A stretch of 64,000 nucleotides of DNA, taken from the NCBI GenBank assembly GCA_030248295.1, contig JASANH010000212.1, positions 372,001-436,000 of the forward strand, read 5' to 3'. This document shows positions 1-12,081 of the stretch, one piece after another. Every line of letters starts with the position of its first letter. The first letter of the stretch is position 1. The notes below the pieces were generated by a model. The model did not search any database. It saw only the letters and a program-made list of their open reading frames with translations, and was not told the DNA's origin. The position numbers were made by a program, and so were the translations under genes. The DNA comes from Mesodorylaimus sp. YZB2_4 (lineage: Eukaryota; Nematoda; Enoplea; Dorylaimida; Dorylaimidae).

Positions 1-1266
1 CATCATCGTAATAATAGCAGTTGTCGACTGGCATAAGTTTTGGACAACCGGGGAATAGTTCGCTGGTGTAGGACCACGAAAATAACTGACACGACGAAAC
101 GTAGCTTGTGTCGAGAAGGAAATTGAAACTGTGACATCAAACTGTTTTTGAATACGCGTTTGCACAACCTTGAGGTTCGTCTGCTATAATTGTTTCTATT
201 GGCTTCTCCATTAGACATAGGCCGTTAATCTTGCTGTAGGTCTGCTCACAGTCTAGAAATAAGAAGTGGCTATAGGCATTGGACATGCCAATATTATCAC
301 TTACTTGTCAATTGACACAACGGGTAACCTCTTAACGCGATAGGTTGATCGCCGATATAACTAAAAACCTAAAATATTCCACTAGCTTCTCAGTAAAAAA
401 CGGGTTCTAGGTGTGCCTCACTTCGTACAGGCTGATTATAAATGGAAAACCCATTCAGGATCGCGAAATATTCCTCGCTGCCGCTCTCTGTGTCGTCTTT
501 CGAATTGGACCTGGCCCGTGTCGTTTGATACCAAGCGAGGGTCACGTGTGTTCACGTCCGCGTACCAATAAGTTGCATTAAGCACAAGGGAGTATGGCTG
601 GCCTGGGACTTCAGAATCGCGGCGAAGGGCGATCCACATTCGATAAGCGACCGCATTTCCATAGCCCATCTGAAATTGATTCTTGGGAAACAGCTCGCTT
701 TCTCGAACCCTTACGGACACAAAATAGCTCCATACCAGATTTTGCTTCCCTGTGGCTACGTAAAACCTTATTATTATGAATCCCATCTCACAATACAGTA
801 TATTGCTTACACGACTTTGTGATGCGAGTATGAGAATTATTGCTCGACAATTCGAGGAGACGACTGTGACACTTGCGGCAAAACATGTGCCAGATCTTTT
901 GCCGCCAATACAGTGTCACGTGACACGACAAAAGTTTCCTCGCCGCTATCAAATATGGGCTTTCTGTAAGGGCCCACCCAGGGGTTGCCAAGCTTCAATT
1001 AAATTTTTTTCGCCATTTTCGGATGGCGCTTCAAAAATGGCATCGGATGGTTTATTTAGTTGAAATTCGACTTATAATTGTAAAAGTAAAGGGGAAAAAG
1101 TAACATTCATCAGTGCTAGAAGTACGCACGTTTTGAAATTTCCGCGTACTGCGTATGACAAGAGTGCGGTTTCGGGAGTTCTGAGGCGGATAAAACGATT
1201 TTTTAGTGGTGCTGCCAGTGGCTTTGTCGCTCAATCAGGTGCCTTGGTAACCAAGACCTGCGGGCG

Positions 1267-1686
1267 GCCGCGTTGGTGCAGCATTCGTCTCTCCGTATTG
1301 CTTGGGAGCGAGTGCCTGGACTCGTCCTGGGTTCGATCCCCAGTGACGGAGGTTGGTTCGCGAACCATAAACCGTCGCTGACCCTGCACGCCAGGCCGTG
1401 GGTGACTTACCCAGTACCGCCGAGGTGCTCCGAGTGGAGAGACGAAAGCCAAACGAGTAGACAGTCTCGGCTGTATGTAGAACACCGACAGGGTTCAAAG
1501 CCCGTCTGCCATCGTCCGAGGAAGTCGGTGTCCAGTTCAGGGTGCCCTCGCGTGGAGGAGCTCCTAGTGGAGACACGCAGAGGGAAGCTGCTGTGTTTGC
1601 CGGTCCCCGCACAGCCCTGCTTAGAAGGTTTGACTGCTGGCCGGCTAGAGGCAAGAACTGGCTTCGGCCCACAAAAATTGGAAAAA
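1267..1686 (+). mobile_element. Full-length tRNA-derived SINE, family B
   Basis: A 420-bp element whose 5' part is tRNA-like: a B-box-like GGTTCGATCCCC near 1331-1342 lies downstream of an A-box-like stretch (TTGGTGCAGC). The 3' end is A-rich. It is bracketed by an 18-bp direct repeat (1249-1266 and 1687-1704, one mismatch), read as the target-site duplication. Related copies are at 44923-45090 (-), 48160-48395 (+, 5'-truncated) and 53640-53995 (-). It sits in the long intron of the broken lectin copy. Confidence 0.8.
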
Positions 1687-1704
1687 AACCAAGACCTGCA
1701 GGCG

Positions 1705-1830
1705 TGGAAGAGGAGGTTTGCTGGGCAAGTACTCTGGATGTGAGAGCGAGCGACTATATCTGTGGCTGAAACATCAACTTCCCATCCAGGGCGATAGATT
1801 CCAGGCGCCTTGGGGGCTATTAAGATGTCA
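1705..1830 (+). repeat. Diverged relative of the structured 196-bp repeat, split by a SINE
   Basis: Shares CTGCAGGCGTGG and GGCTGAAACATCAAC with the 196-bp terminal repeats at 22480-23117. Its first bases lie before the family-B SINE (about 1245-1266), so the SINE appears to have landed inside an older copy. Confidence 0.5.
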
Positions 1831-2064
1831 GAGATGTTGGACAATTATAGATACAGTAGCATCGACTGATCCGATCCTCGACGTGAATCGCTATCTCGAT
1901 CTGGCTGATCCGTTCAAGAAATGAGAAATTTTTATAGGGGCTGCCGTCCCAAGCAGCCTCCCTTTATTTGCAACACGCGACCACCACCCTGCCTGGTGTC
2001 GCCTCCTGAGTCTAGACGCATTACTCACGTCGGACGAATCCTTGGGGTCCGTAGGTGGTGAACG

Positions 2065-2185
2065 CCTGAAGCGCCTGAACTCTAGTAGTCTAAGACTGAT
2101 GAAACAGCAACCGGAGAGGTTGACTACGTTCCACTTGTGCCAATCGATGGGCTCACTGCCGGCTCCAGGCACATGCTACATGTTT
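2065..2185 (+). repeat. Second, older relative of the structured repeat
   Basis: Contains TAGTAGTCTAAGACTG, a GATGAAACAGCAACC...GGTTGAC hairpin and CCAATCGATGGG. The closest relative is the minus-strand copy at 39715-39835. The order of short hairpin, GAAAC, CAACC/GGTTG hairpin and ATCGAT block matches the 196-bp repeats. Confidence 0.45.
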
Positions 2186-2462
2186 CCTTTCCTCGCTGTC
2201 ACTGTCCATCAAACCACTCCAAAACTACCCTGCACCTAAGGGATTCAATTCTGATTTTAGAGGAAAATTGGATTGGATTGAATTTTGGAGAAGATTTAAG
2301 TTGGATGTGGCATGACACATTTTCAGAGAGAGAGCGTAAAATTTGAGTTCACAATTCGGCTGATGCAGCAGTCGAATTCGAATCAAACTGAAGACTGAAT
2401 GATCCATCATTTCATCGGCGGATCAGTCGATGCTGCGAGCAATGCTTTTTCGAAGTGAATAT

Positions 2463-2531
2463 GGGGGGGGGGGGGGGGTCTGCTCAAGTGGACGTCCAAT
2501 TTTTTTTTTTTTTGGGGGGGGGGGGGGGGGG
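2463..2531 (+). repeat. Homopolymer cluster G16 / T14 / G18
   Basis: Two long G runs (2463-2478 and 2514-2531), the second directly preceded by a T run (2500-2513). Lengths are likely uncertain in any assembly. Similar G/C runs occur near 57014, 59091 and 60727. Confidence 0.85.
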
Positions 2532-3572
2532 TCCAGGCGAAACAGATGAAAGGTGGACAGGGGGAGGGGTAGGGGGAGTCGAAAAATCGCATTTTTTGGT
2601 GGAGGTTCTTTATGGATGGCCCCCGATGTCATTTTTGAAGCTCCATCCGAAAATGGATGTCTGGTTCCACGAGCGATTTTGCAAGATTTTCGAAAATGGA
2701 GTTTTGTGAAACTTCCGTGAAGTTGGGTGCAGTTTTTTGCATATTTGGACATCAAATGTAAAGCCAAAGTACAGACGATGGTAATAGATGGACTGGGCAT
2801 ATTTCAGGCTGGTCAAACCCCGTCTCCCAGTTAGCATAAACGAGCAGTAAGCCTAAAAGTGTTCAACTTGGAGGGGACCTCCTACTTTGGCGCGTAATAT
2901 CTCAACATAGGTGATAGGTGAAAGATAGGAACTTTTCGCGAAAGCATTCGACTCCTCGTCCATTTGCGAGCACGCTGATGTGTCATTGATCGAGAAAGAC
3001 CGAAAGGTCAATGAATTATAACCGATAACGCAGAAACACTTCCGAAAAACCGTTTTTTCTGGTAATCCTGTGAAATTCGAGTGTGCGCAAAAAAGCATTG
3101 TTGCGTCACTATCATCACTCAAGGGTGCATCGAATTCACTCATTAAAAAAGGGGGTCAAGCATTGAAGCTTGTCGACTCCTGGGTCGACCCTTACAGAAA
3201 CCAAGTCTTAAATTTTAAAACCTTCCTTCGTTGCGATGCGGACTCGCACCATCCAGGGGTCGAGAAATATTCAAAGGGAGGGATTCAGAGAAAGAAACTT
3301 GGGCAGGCTGAACTCACAGTGCCGTGATAGTAACTTACTGAAGCGGTCTTGATGACCATGTCGTACTCTGTCGTGGTATGAATTTGTGCCAATGTCGTGT
3401 TGAGGACTCTACAATGGGCCCATGTCTCGATCCAGCTAACTGTTACGCTTCCAAAAAAGAAACATCTTCCATTGACTATGAAACCATTGAATTGCGAGCA
3501 TTGTGTGCCCAAAAAGTTTGCATGAATTTCGCTAGTTAGAATAATCATGACCAAACTTGCAACAAATTTCAT

Positions 3573-5030
3573 CGTTCCGTGGGCAATTAGACAAGCTGCC
3601 ACGGGGGTTTTGCAAAGTGTACAAACCCTCCGTTGTTCGTCTCGTGTCGGTATAATCAATTTCATTGATCCTGTTGTACCAAAGTGTAGGTACGCTAATT
3701 GTCCTCTGTAACTGTGCTCTCTCTCACTTTGAAAATTGCCAGGAGACTGAATAAGTGCGAGAGGCCTCAAATTGTGAGAAATTCAGTTTGAAAATATGTT
3801 ACTTGACGCTTCCCTACTGCGTCACACGCAACAATGCTATCACCTTGGTACTATACCTGTTCAAAATATTGATCGTAGAAACGCATGACATAAATATACC
3901 TAGTCACTGTGTTATTCTAACCATAAGCGAAAAACTTTTTTTTTCTTCAGTTTAAAGTAACAGAGCACACGGGGCACGCACGCAATAAATTTCTGATTTT
4001 AATTTGAGTCTAGAAGTCAAGACACACTTTCTGTAAGAATCGACTATTTTCGAGAGATAATGGACAACCTATAAAAAGAATTGCGATTTTTGGTGATAAA
4101 TCGATGGGGTATACCGTGTAGGTGAGCTCATTGCTATTCTTTTCGCCTGGAACGCGCCTGCTGACTTTATATTGGGATTGGAGTAATTTTGTGAAACACG
4201 AAAATTTTTGTAAAAAGTAGGCTGGGCGATATCGCCCATATCTGGTCAATCATTCGGCTGAGTAACGCTTCAATGACTATCCTGATAGAGAATTGAACGC
4301 AAAATCCGAATCTGGCTTTAAAATTTGTCTAACTGAAATAGTTATTGCGCTATTCAACATTTTCGCGCGAAATTCAAGTTTTTGACACTGTAGTCACTTT
4401 ACGCTGAGCCCCGCCAAACGAGTCTAAAGAACGGGTCACCTCCATTTCTCTCATATGTCGTACAGAATTCAATGGCCTTTCGAACTAGACCAGTCGCGCC
4501 TCATTTCATAATGACCAAGGTGTGCTAGGGCTTCTCAAAGTTCACCGACGACCTTGACTTTTGACCAAAAATTGCTATTTTTCCCTCTCCCTCCAAAATT
4601 GTCCAAACAGACACGTCTTCTTACACTCTAGCCTGGTGCAGAATTCAAAGACGAGTCGAATGGGCGTACGCAGAGCTTTGTAGCTTGCCAGGATCGTGAA
4701 ATACACAAAAAAACAGGCGTCGTTTCAAACTTACCAGTCAAAAAACTTGCGAGTTGAGGGGGACCAGACGAAGTTTGCTAATGGCGAATGCCCGAAGTTT
4801 TCTAATAGATGAGAACGCGTTAGGCATTGCATTGACGCCATTTTTTTGCATAAAGCCTGGCATAAAATGCAGCACTGAACCTGGCGAAAGTCACTGTGAA
4901 AAGTGTCACTGCCCACCATCATCCCAGAATGAAGTCGCTTTGGACTTTATCTGTGCTGTTGCTCTCTTCGACATCAGTAATGGGCCCACCGGTGCCGCTA
5001 TGTCTGGTTCAGCATCCATTGTCTAGGATG
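3573..5030. other. No recognised gene
   Basis: AT-rich sequence with short unconvincing ORFs. No homology to the local repeat families was seen. Confidence 0.4.
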
Positions 5031-5451
5031 GCAACACTTGGGAGCCTCGTGTTCACCTGGCTTGCGAATTCGAAACGTATGTCAAGGCTGAAATTGCTGG
5101 TCTGTCTGTCGCTAAGTCCATGATGACAGCACACGAACTCTTCAGCCCATCCGACGAGTATTACGATAATGGTGATAAGGGTCCGAATGGAGAGGACTCT
5201 GAAGGTGAGTCATCTTCCTCTAATTCAGGCTCTTCTGTTCTTGCTGTCAGGTCACCCGTCATCGTGATCGTGTTTTCAAACGCTTCAACCGAACATCGTC
5301 ACGACCGCAGTATGATTCCAATGGCCAAGCACGCGCTCGTGGCCAATGGCGAGGAAGGTACAGTACTCGCTATTGGCACGACAGCGGTCACGAATCGCAT
5401 CGTTTCGACAGTCCATGGCCTTCTGGCCACAATGCCAGACACCCTGAGGAA

Positions 5452-5874
5452 TTGGAATCGCGTCCGGATGGTCGCGACCAACGACAATTTCGTAGCAATC
5501 GTCAGCGTTCATCGTCTTACGATGGTTATCGATCCGCATCTCATGATCAGCCCCGATCACGACACTCGTCCAAGAACCTTGGCCAAGTGAACTGTTTCAA
5601 CTACCAAGGTATTGGTTATTTCGCCCGAGACTGCCCCAGCCCCTTTGGCAAGTGTGGTAGTTCTTGTCATTTATCCAACGAATGCACGGCTAGTGGTCAA
5701 ATTCGATCGACGACTCTGAGCTCTGGGTCAAACCTTTGCTCGGAGAAACAGAGTCAGTCTAAATCGAAAGAGCCAGACTCGAATCTTCCGGCAACTCCTA
5801 AAGGGCAAGACTGGTATATCGCCCCAATCGTCTCGAATTATTCTAACCCTCCGTATTTTCTTTGTATCGCCTGA
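5452..5874 (+). pseudogene. gag remnant with degraded zinc knuckle
   Basis: A basic, Arg/Ser-rich stretch is followed by a knuckle reading CFNYQGIGYFARDC, where the second Cys and the His of a CCHC finger are replaced by Tyr, then a partial second finger (CGSSCHLSNEC). Position upstream of a protease-like domain supports a retroelement gag C-terminus. It is non-functional as a finger and has no intact start. Confidence 0.6.
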
Positions 5875-5896
5875 GAATGTACCTAAACTTTCTTAT

Positions 5897-6334
5897 ATGT
5901 TCACAGCATGCGAGCTGCCCAATGTCTGTCTTTCACGAGATCGACGTTCTTTGTCTTTGCCGACGAGCTTACCACTGCCCCTGATCGACATCTCTATTTG
6001 TGGTTGGTCTACGCGTGTCTATGTGGACAGTTGCGCTAGTGTCTCACTTATCTCGGAAGGAGCCCTAAAAGGCATCTTTAAGGGAAAGTTTGATCGTGCG
6101 AAACTAGTCCCAGACAACTTCGATCATTGTGTTAATGGAGATGGACAAGCTATGCCCGTCCTTGTTGTCATTCATTTGGACGTGAAAATTGGAGATAAAA
6201 TTGCGACTAATACGTTTTTCTATGTTTTAGAACGTGGTAAGTACACTGTTCTGCGAGGAGAAGACTTCAATGCTCAACGGCATCGATTCCAATATCGTTC
6301 TGAAATTGGCCGAATTCGATATACGTACTGCTGA
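5897..6334 (+). pseudogene. Retroviral-type aspartic protease remnant
   Basis: The stretch around VYVDSCASVSLIS aligns with the D-[ST]-G-A active-site loop of retrotransposon proteases, but the conserved Gly is Cys. A second family-like segment, FYVLERGKYTVLRGEDF, matches the usual C-terminal part leading to the xLG(x)D motif. The reading frame changes before the following linker (6234-6563 frame), so no continuous polyprotein remains. Confidence 0.55.
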
Positions 6335-7250
6335 CGAATTGGCTGGCGCATGCGTTCCAGTGCGACGATCTCCGAAAGGTCTTCTGAAGTGTGCGGCACG
6401 ACTGACCGAAACTGTTCGCCTTCGTGCACGGCATCATGTCATCGTGGAAGCTGTAGCTCCAAGATCCCTACACGGCCGAGACTTGTGCTTTGACCCCGTC
6501 TCGCCTGTTCGACACGTCGCAGCCCCTCGTGGTTTTGCCCGCCCTGATTCATCAACTGGTTAGTTCTTACTTCCGTTGGTCAACTTGGCGAATGTGTCGG
6601 TGACTATTCCTAAATTCACGAGTTTGGGGTTTTTTCTCGGAGCTGTACCCCTTCCCTATCCAACGGGTGCATGGCTGGGTTGAAGGTGGTAACAAGTCGA
6701 ACTGGGAAATGCAACATCCATTTATCCAGAACGAGGATGCCCCAAAATTTCTCTTGGTGGAACCTTGACTGCCGTGCATGCTTATATGCAAGCAGAATCA
6801 TTTCCATCAACCGATCCTGAAGTCGAAATCTGGTACCCGGAACGTGGAAAACGCGCACCGAAGACAGAATTCATGCGTGATCCGGTTTGGCCGCATAGGG
6901 TTGAGATTGATAAAACCGACCCTACCCGACAGGAAACCTTGCCTTCTAGGCTCAAAGTCGGACACGTTCAATTGCCGGAGCAAGATCGTGAACGAGTTAA
7001 GAAGTGTATCGCCGATAATTCCGACGTGTTCCCCCTGGATAAGAGCGAAATTGGTGGTACACCTTTGACGACGCATCACATGAACACGGGTGATGCAAAT
7101 CCGATTATGGCTCGCCCACGACGATTGGCCGAGAGTCAGAAGCACATCGTGCAGGATGAAGTTGCGATGCTTCTTCGGCTCGGTTAGATTCGCCCATCGC
7201 GTTCGCCCTGGGCATCGCCGGTCGTCAATGGTGCGCAAGAAAAATGGATT

Positions 7251-8800
7251 ATTACTACTTACGGTGGGAGTTTTAGGCGAATCTGAACCAGGTATTTTAC
7301 CATGGACAGTGCGTTTTTTGCGCTTTCGGAAAATGTGGGGGCTGGCTCTTTGCGTCTATTGGTAAAAAAGTTATAGGCTATTGAAGTGGTGCACGCCTCC
7401 AACCCCTACATGAACGCATGGGATATTGACTTACACTAGACGGTGGTCTGCGGTGGTAAAACACGCGATTAAAATGTAGAATTTTTTAAAATTGAAGCCA
7501 ATAGGACAATGTCTTCAATTACAAAGCGTCTTAGCCGCTCCTGTCAGCCTGACCACTGAGGACTCAAAAACCACCCGAAACATGTTAATTTAGGCGTTTT
7601 TTGGTGGCGGTGCGCACAGGCCAACTGGTCGGGTAACTCAATATGACGGATTCATACTGCCTCCAGAGCCCCGATCAAGAACTCGCTGTCCTGTTTTCAG
7701 AAGCTGGTTGCGTTAAGAGAGGCGCAATCTCGAAGAAAAATATTTTTTGCCCTTTGCGCAAAAACGGCGCAAAGGGCAGATGCGATGCCCAATGCGTCTC
7801 ACATGCGGCCTGTATTTGATGGTTAGAAACTACACGGAAACAAACGTAATGGTGTTACAATAAGCTACTGTAAATCGATTGCATTGCTTTGATAAAGTGC
7901 TTTTGATCGAGACAAGAAGAGCCAACATGAAGGTCTAGTGAAAAAATCGATATGCTTCATATTAATCGATACGGCTGAGATGAATCATAAAGTGATAATT
8001 GACTGAAAAAACCTATGATCGGCCTTCCAATCAGGCTCCTCATGACCCTCCAGTGATCGATATAATCAGCTGGTCTCATCGATATAATCGACTAATTAGT
8101 TGATTGATCGATCAAACGATCATATTGATCAGTCTGTTCATCAGACGATCAGCTAATCAGCTGATCAATCGCTCTATCACAGACAAAAATTAGTTGGCTG
8201 ATCGAATTGAAGTTGTCAAAGTCATCGAGTTATTAAAGTTATGAAAAGTATAAAACTGTTAGTTCGATTAGTGAGAATACATTAATTAAGCAATTGCTAT
8301 AGCCAATCCATTAGATTTGATTATGTCCTTCAATTGACGATGAACCTCTTGTCCGTTTTAAAAGAAGTAATTTTGTCAAAAAATTTTTTGTCACAGTTGT
8401 GTTATCGAAGTCTTCGCCCAAAGCCAAATAACTTACCCTTTCTGAGAAGTCGTTAACTTCGGTGCACAAATGTGCGGCCTTTTAAAAATTTTGCGCCATG
8501 ACTTCGAAATGATAATAGCGAAGCCTAGAATTTTCAATGGCTGACTTGCTCACGCTTTGTCAATTCAGTGTTCACAAAACAGCCTGCACCGTAGTGGTGC
8601 AAAAATCCTACGCACAGACGAAGCCATACAGAGACATTTCTTGGCGCAGGGTCAACTTTGTTGAATAGTAACCAAGACAATGCAAGGGGGCATGTACCCA
8701 GCAAGTAGGACCGAGAATCTGGAAAGAAGAGGCGAACTCGATGCTCGAAATGTCCAACTTCCATATTGTTTCGAAGCATCTAACCGATAGCTAGTTGAAG
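7251..8800. other. No gene; AT-rich, GATC-palindrome-rich stretch
   Basis: No supported ORF. About 8035-8175 is unusually dense in short palindromes (ATCGAT, TGATCA, AGCT) with TGATCGATCA-like units, possibly a decayed simple repeat. Confidence 0.4.
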
Positions 8801-10374
8801 ATGGGGAAGCCTCTTCCAGTGATTCTGTTTATCCAATATTTTTTGGCAGGTACTGTATAACGTCATCCAAAAAAACCGTGGGCTGGAGCTCACTTCTGCA
8901 TTACTTTTAGGGCGAAGCCTCGCGGACACCTCCGAAGCTTACTGCACCACGACTCTTAACGGTGTCATGGACGGAGGACGGTGTTTCTTTTTTGGGACAC
9001 AAACAACTTTTTGGTTAGATGCGTTCGCACATTGTCAATCAAAAAATGCCACTCTAGCCATGATTCTTACCACGAGCGAATTTGATAAAATTATTGCGAA
9101 GGCAATGGTATGTTTTGTAATCTGCCTGCAAATAGACACTCCCTCTAAACTCGAGTTACCTCCTTGAAAACGTAGCCAGAGTCGAATGAAGTCATTTTGA
9201 AAAAGAGACGGACAAGAAGCTGTAGTGATGGATACAACAATCTATTAGCAATCACCACAAGAAAGAGGCTTCATATCAATGCCGTTGCCAATGATTTTTG
9301 AAGGTCCCTCCCTTCTCGCCCAGTACCATCCCGGGAGGCTGTTGCTGGCACAGGATGCCCTCGGATGTGGAGGCGCTGAAAAATTTTTGACGATCGCACG
9401 AGGTTCTAGTCAAGAGTGGCAGGTGGTCAACTTCGATTTTTCTCTGATTTTTTTCAAAATATCTTTGCGCAGTCTGCCTAAATTGGATGCTTTTGTCATG
9501 GCCCACAGTTTGATGCATGTCTCGATCCAAGGAAAACCTCAACAGTGGGCAAGCATTCCTTGTTAGCGAAGCACACAGAGAGACCATGTCGTGAAAGCTG
9601 GCCACATCACGGTCCAGCCCATCATAATATGAATGCTGGCCGGCTATAGGCGAAACGGGTCGAAATTCCTGTGGGGAACTGGGGCGGCAAGGGGCCCCAC
9701 CTCACAGAAACTCAGATTCTCAAAATCCCTGACGCGGATTATAAACGGATAATTTCATTTCAGGTCAGCTATACGAACTTGACGGCATTGTGGATCGCCT
9801 TGCAACGTGATACTGGCGTCTCCGGGAATCCTTGTTCTATAAATTTGAACTACACTTATTGGTACAATGGGCCCACACAGAAAAACTGGGCACTGCCAGC
9901 TGGCAACACTTGGATTCAGATTCATTCTTGCGACGACTCTGCCATCAATGCAGATGAGCGGTATTTTGCCATAGTATTGAGGGAAAGCGTCAGTCAGCCA
10001 TTCTACGTTGGTGACCTTGAGAATCTTGACGACCATTGCCCCATCTATCCCCTCTGCCAAATAACAAGTAAATATTCGCCAATGGCCCACTGCCCAGACT
10101 GAGAGTACTAAATGCGTTTGTAGATTATGCCCGAAACTACACTCTAATCAACGGCAAATGTGTCGAAGAAATACCGATCGCGTCTCTAATCGCTGATTGT
10201 CCCATGGATTGCGCGTCAGAGTGTTCAAAACAAGCCTGGTGTCGAAGTTTCAACTATAAAACAGATTCCATGTGTGATCATGTGTGTGAACTGTTCACCT
10301 GGGCAAATGGGGATAGCCCGCGTTCAGTTGGAGTTAATGGGACACAGTGTTATTATTACTCTTATGTGCCATGA
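8801..10374 (+). CDS. Secreted CTLD-PAN protein (family copy 2), 266 aa, intact
   Basis: Four exons join in frame: 8801-8849, 8911-9107, 9764-10067 and 10124-10374. All have GT-AG borders, in phases 1, 0 and 1. Exon 1 encodes the signal peptide MGKPLPVILFIQYFLA. Exons 2-3 encode a C-type-lectin-like domain with GGRCFFFG, FAHCQSKNATLAMI, LWIALQRD, NYTYWYNGP, AGNTW, HSCDDS and PLCQIT. Exon 4 encodes a cysteine-rich PAN/apple-like module (CPMDCASEC, WCRSFNY, CELFTW). The EPN/QPD and WND motifs of calcium-dependent sugar-binding lectins are not seen, so the ligand is unknown and need not be a sugar. The protein is presumably extracellular. The exon structure was deduced by comparison with copies 3 and 4. 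A 656-bp intron carries a short SINE-B 3' fragment (about 9628-9670). Confidence 0.8.
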
Positions 10375-12081
10375 CAATCGATTTCGTCCTGCACTTCAAA
10401 GCTTTTGTAGCAAAAAGGTGATGATTGACTGTCTAACTCGTACTCTTAGGAATCAATGTTTCGGTTCTGTGCGTATGGAACCATTTAATTTGAAATTTGG
10501 CGTTAGCAAACCTGGTTTTATTATTTGTCTGACCCATGCTAGTCATACGAATAACGAGCTTGACCTCCTGCATCTTTTGCCCCCTCCGTCCTGCAAATTC
10601 AGTTTCAACGATATTCAATCATTGGAAAAAACGGGTTGTAACTATTTCTACCACGTACTTGCACTCTCGTATAAAGAGATATAATAAGCTGAAGCAATCT
10701 CGGCGCCGTTAAAAGTGCCTCACAGCTTCTGGAATTTTGTCAAAGCGAAAAAAAGCATAAGGTTTCCAAGTAAAGTTGTTGGCTGGACAAAGATAGCTAT
10801 TAGGATTACTTGGCTTTAGGGGAAGTTCTGGGTTCTAATCTCACACCCAGCACTCTCTTTATGATTTAAACTGTGCGTCAGCAGCCACTGACCAATTTGA
10901 TTACTGCTAATTTTTGACACATAGTCACAAAACGTTCATCCTACAGTTTTATGGTCGTCAGAGCTCGACCCTTTTGCGAATGTACCTAAAAACCCGCCTC
11001 TCTTTGTTCTTGTGTATCATGCGCGTGATGTGCAAGGATGCGCTATTTATGCTCGTTTAAAATCGTGATAATTTGAATGAATAGCGCCACATAACTTAAG
11101 AGTTTCCCGAGAACACATATTTGTCGTCCAAGTCTGCTTTTTCTTATGAATTTCGACTCTTTTGCTAGTAGGCGAGAGGATCGAGGAGACAAAACGGTGA
11201 CTGCGTCATAGTTTTACTAGCAAAGACAGCACTAGCATAGCATTTACTAGCATAGGAGCATATACTTTACGTAACGTAACCCTGTCTACAGTCTCTATGG
11301 GCTTGCATACCAACGCACTGAAGCTAGCTATGAACTCTTTGTAGAATATGGGTCAGGGCCAAGGTTCATGCATTCTTAGCAAGTCTGTAGGTTCTTGAAG
11401 CCTAAACTACAGTATTTGGCACCACATGGCTGAGCAATATTTTTCAACAAGACAAGATATATATTCGATCTAGGTGTCTACATTATGCTTCTACTCCTTT
11501 GTACATGAGGGAGGGGCACGGAAAGTCGTGAAACAAGAATTGCTCTCATGGCCTGGCAAATAACACTATGAGACCTGTTAAATTACGTACATTTGTTTGT
11601 GTTTCTACTTATTTCGCAGATCGTCGTTATTGGTTAGTTTTCTGTATTTTGCAACAATCTGAAGGGCTTTATTTGCACTTTTTTTGGATGAGCATTTGCA
11701 AATTTCTGGCATACGGGTACTGCCAGGGTGATCAATTGCTTATTGCTTATTGCTTTGAACTTTGATCAAGATTCGTCCTTTGTGTTTCCCAGCATACCAC
11801 ATGAGTGACGATACAGCAGGCATTAAAAACCATGGCGACATTTCCGAAGGAGCAAGAGAGCCAAAAACCCGTATTAGGGTTCAGTCCCCATTTATTAGGG
11901 TAGGATGCTCACCCTAAATTTTAGAGTCCTTTTTCAGACCCAGTTGAAAAAACCTTTTCCTAGGATCATCGCAGAATTTGCGGTACCTAATTTTTCTTTG
12001 CAACAAACTCAAACAGTTAGCAAGGGTGACGAAACCGAAAAAACGAGTTTCATGACAGATTCTCAATCTGGCGATATACAG
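10375..12081. other. No supported gene
   Basis: Intergenic sequence between two lectin-family copies. About 10790-10870 has a tRNA-like GGGTTCTAATCTC that could be an old SINE. A start-like exon at 11568-11619 (MRPVKLRTFVCVSTYFA) resembles the signal exon of copy 2, but AT stands where the GT donor should be; I cannot decide whether it belongs to copy 3. Confidence 0.35.

Larger units (their letters stand above)
1..3572 (-). pseudogene. Broken CTLD-PAN secreted protein (family copy 1), runs off the window start
   Basis: The minus strand carries three exons matching the intact copies elsewhere in the window. Exon 1 (3572-3339) encodes a signal peptide starting MKFVASLVMIILTSEIHA and the first half of a C-type-lectin-like domain (RCFFFG, WAHC, TLAQIHTTTEYD), ending at a clean GTAAGTT donor in phase 0. 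Exon 2 (669-305) follows a TTTCAG acceptor and keeps WIALRRD and NATYWY. It then changes frame around 545-555, carries roughly 60 extra bases, and ends with a recognisable PLCQLT before GTAAGTG. Exon 3 (252-1) has the PAN-like part, but the Trp codon of the family WCRSFN motif is TGA at 137-139. The intron between exons 1 and 2 is 2.7 kb and filled with repeats. I read this as a pseudogene. An assembly error could explain the frameshift but not the nonsense codon as well. Confidence 0.75.
5035..7250 (+). mobile_element. Decayed Ty3/gypsy-like retrotransposon fragment
   Basis: Remnants appear in the order expected for gag-pol: an acidic and serine-rich gag-like stretch, a CCHC-like zinc knuckle (about 5597-5690), an aspartic-protease-like domain (5897-6334), a linker, and the N-terminal entry to reverse transcriptase (6760-7240). 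The last part has IGGTPLTTHH, TGDANPI and PSRSPWASPVV, with an in-frame stop just before PSRSPWASPVV. At the 5' edge, GNTWEPRVHLACEFE resembles a chromodomain fragment, which is weak evidence. The RT catalytic core, RNase H, integrase and LTRs are absent. Several frame changes separate the blocks, so the copy is inactive. Confidence 0.75.

Noticed and set aside
436..786. Continuous 116-residue minus-strand ORF as an intact gene
   Set aside because: Its second half is out of frame relative to the lectin family; the true coding trace is split by a frameshift.
1231..1743. Overlapping ORFs of 84-156 residues on both strands
   Set aside because: They lie within the SINE and structured repeat; the openness reflects GC-rich repeat composition.
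9480..9560. Antisense lectin exon inside the intron of copy 2
   Set aside because: Only about 20 bases (TGGATCGAGACATG) match copy 1 exon 1; too short to claim.
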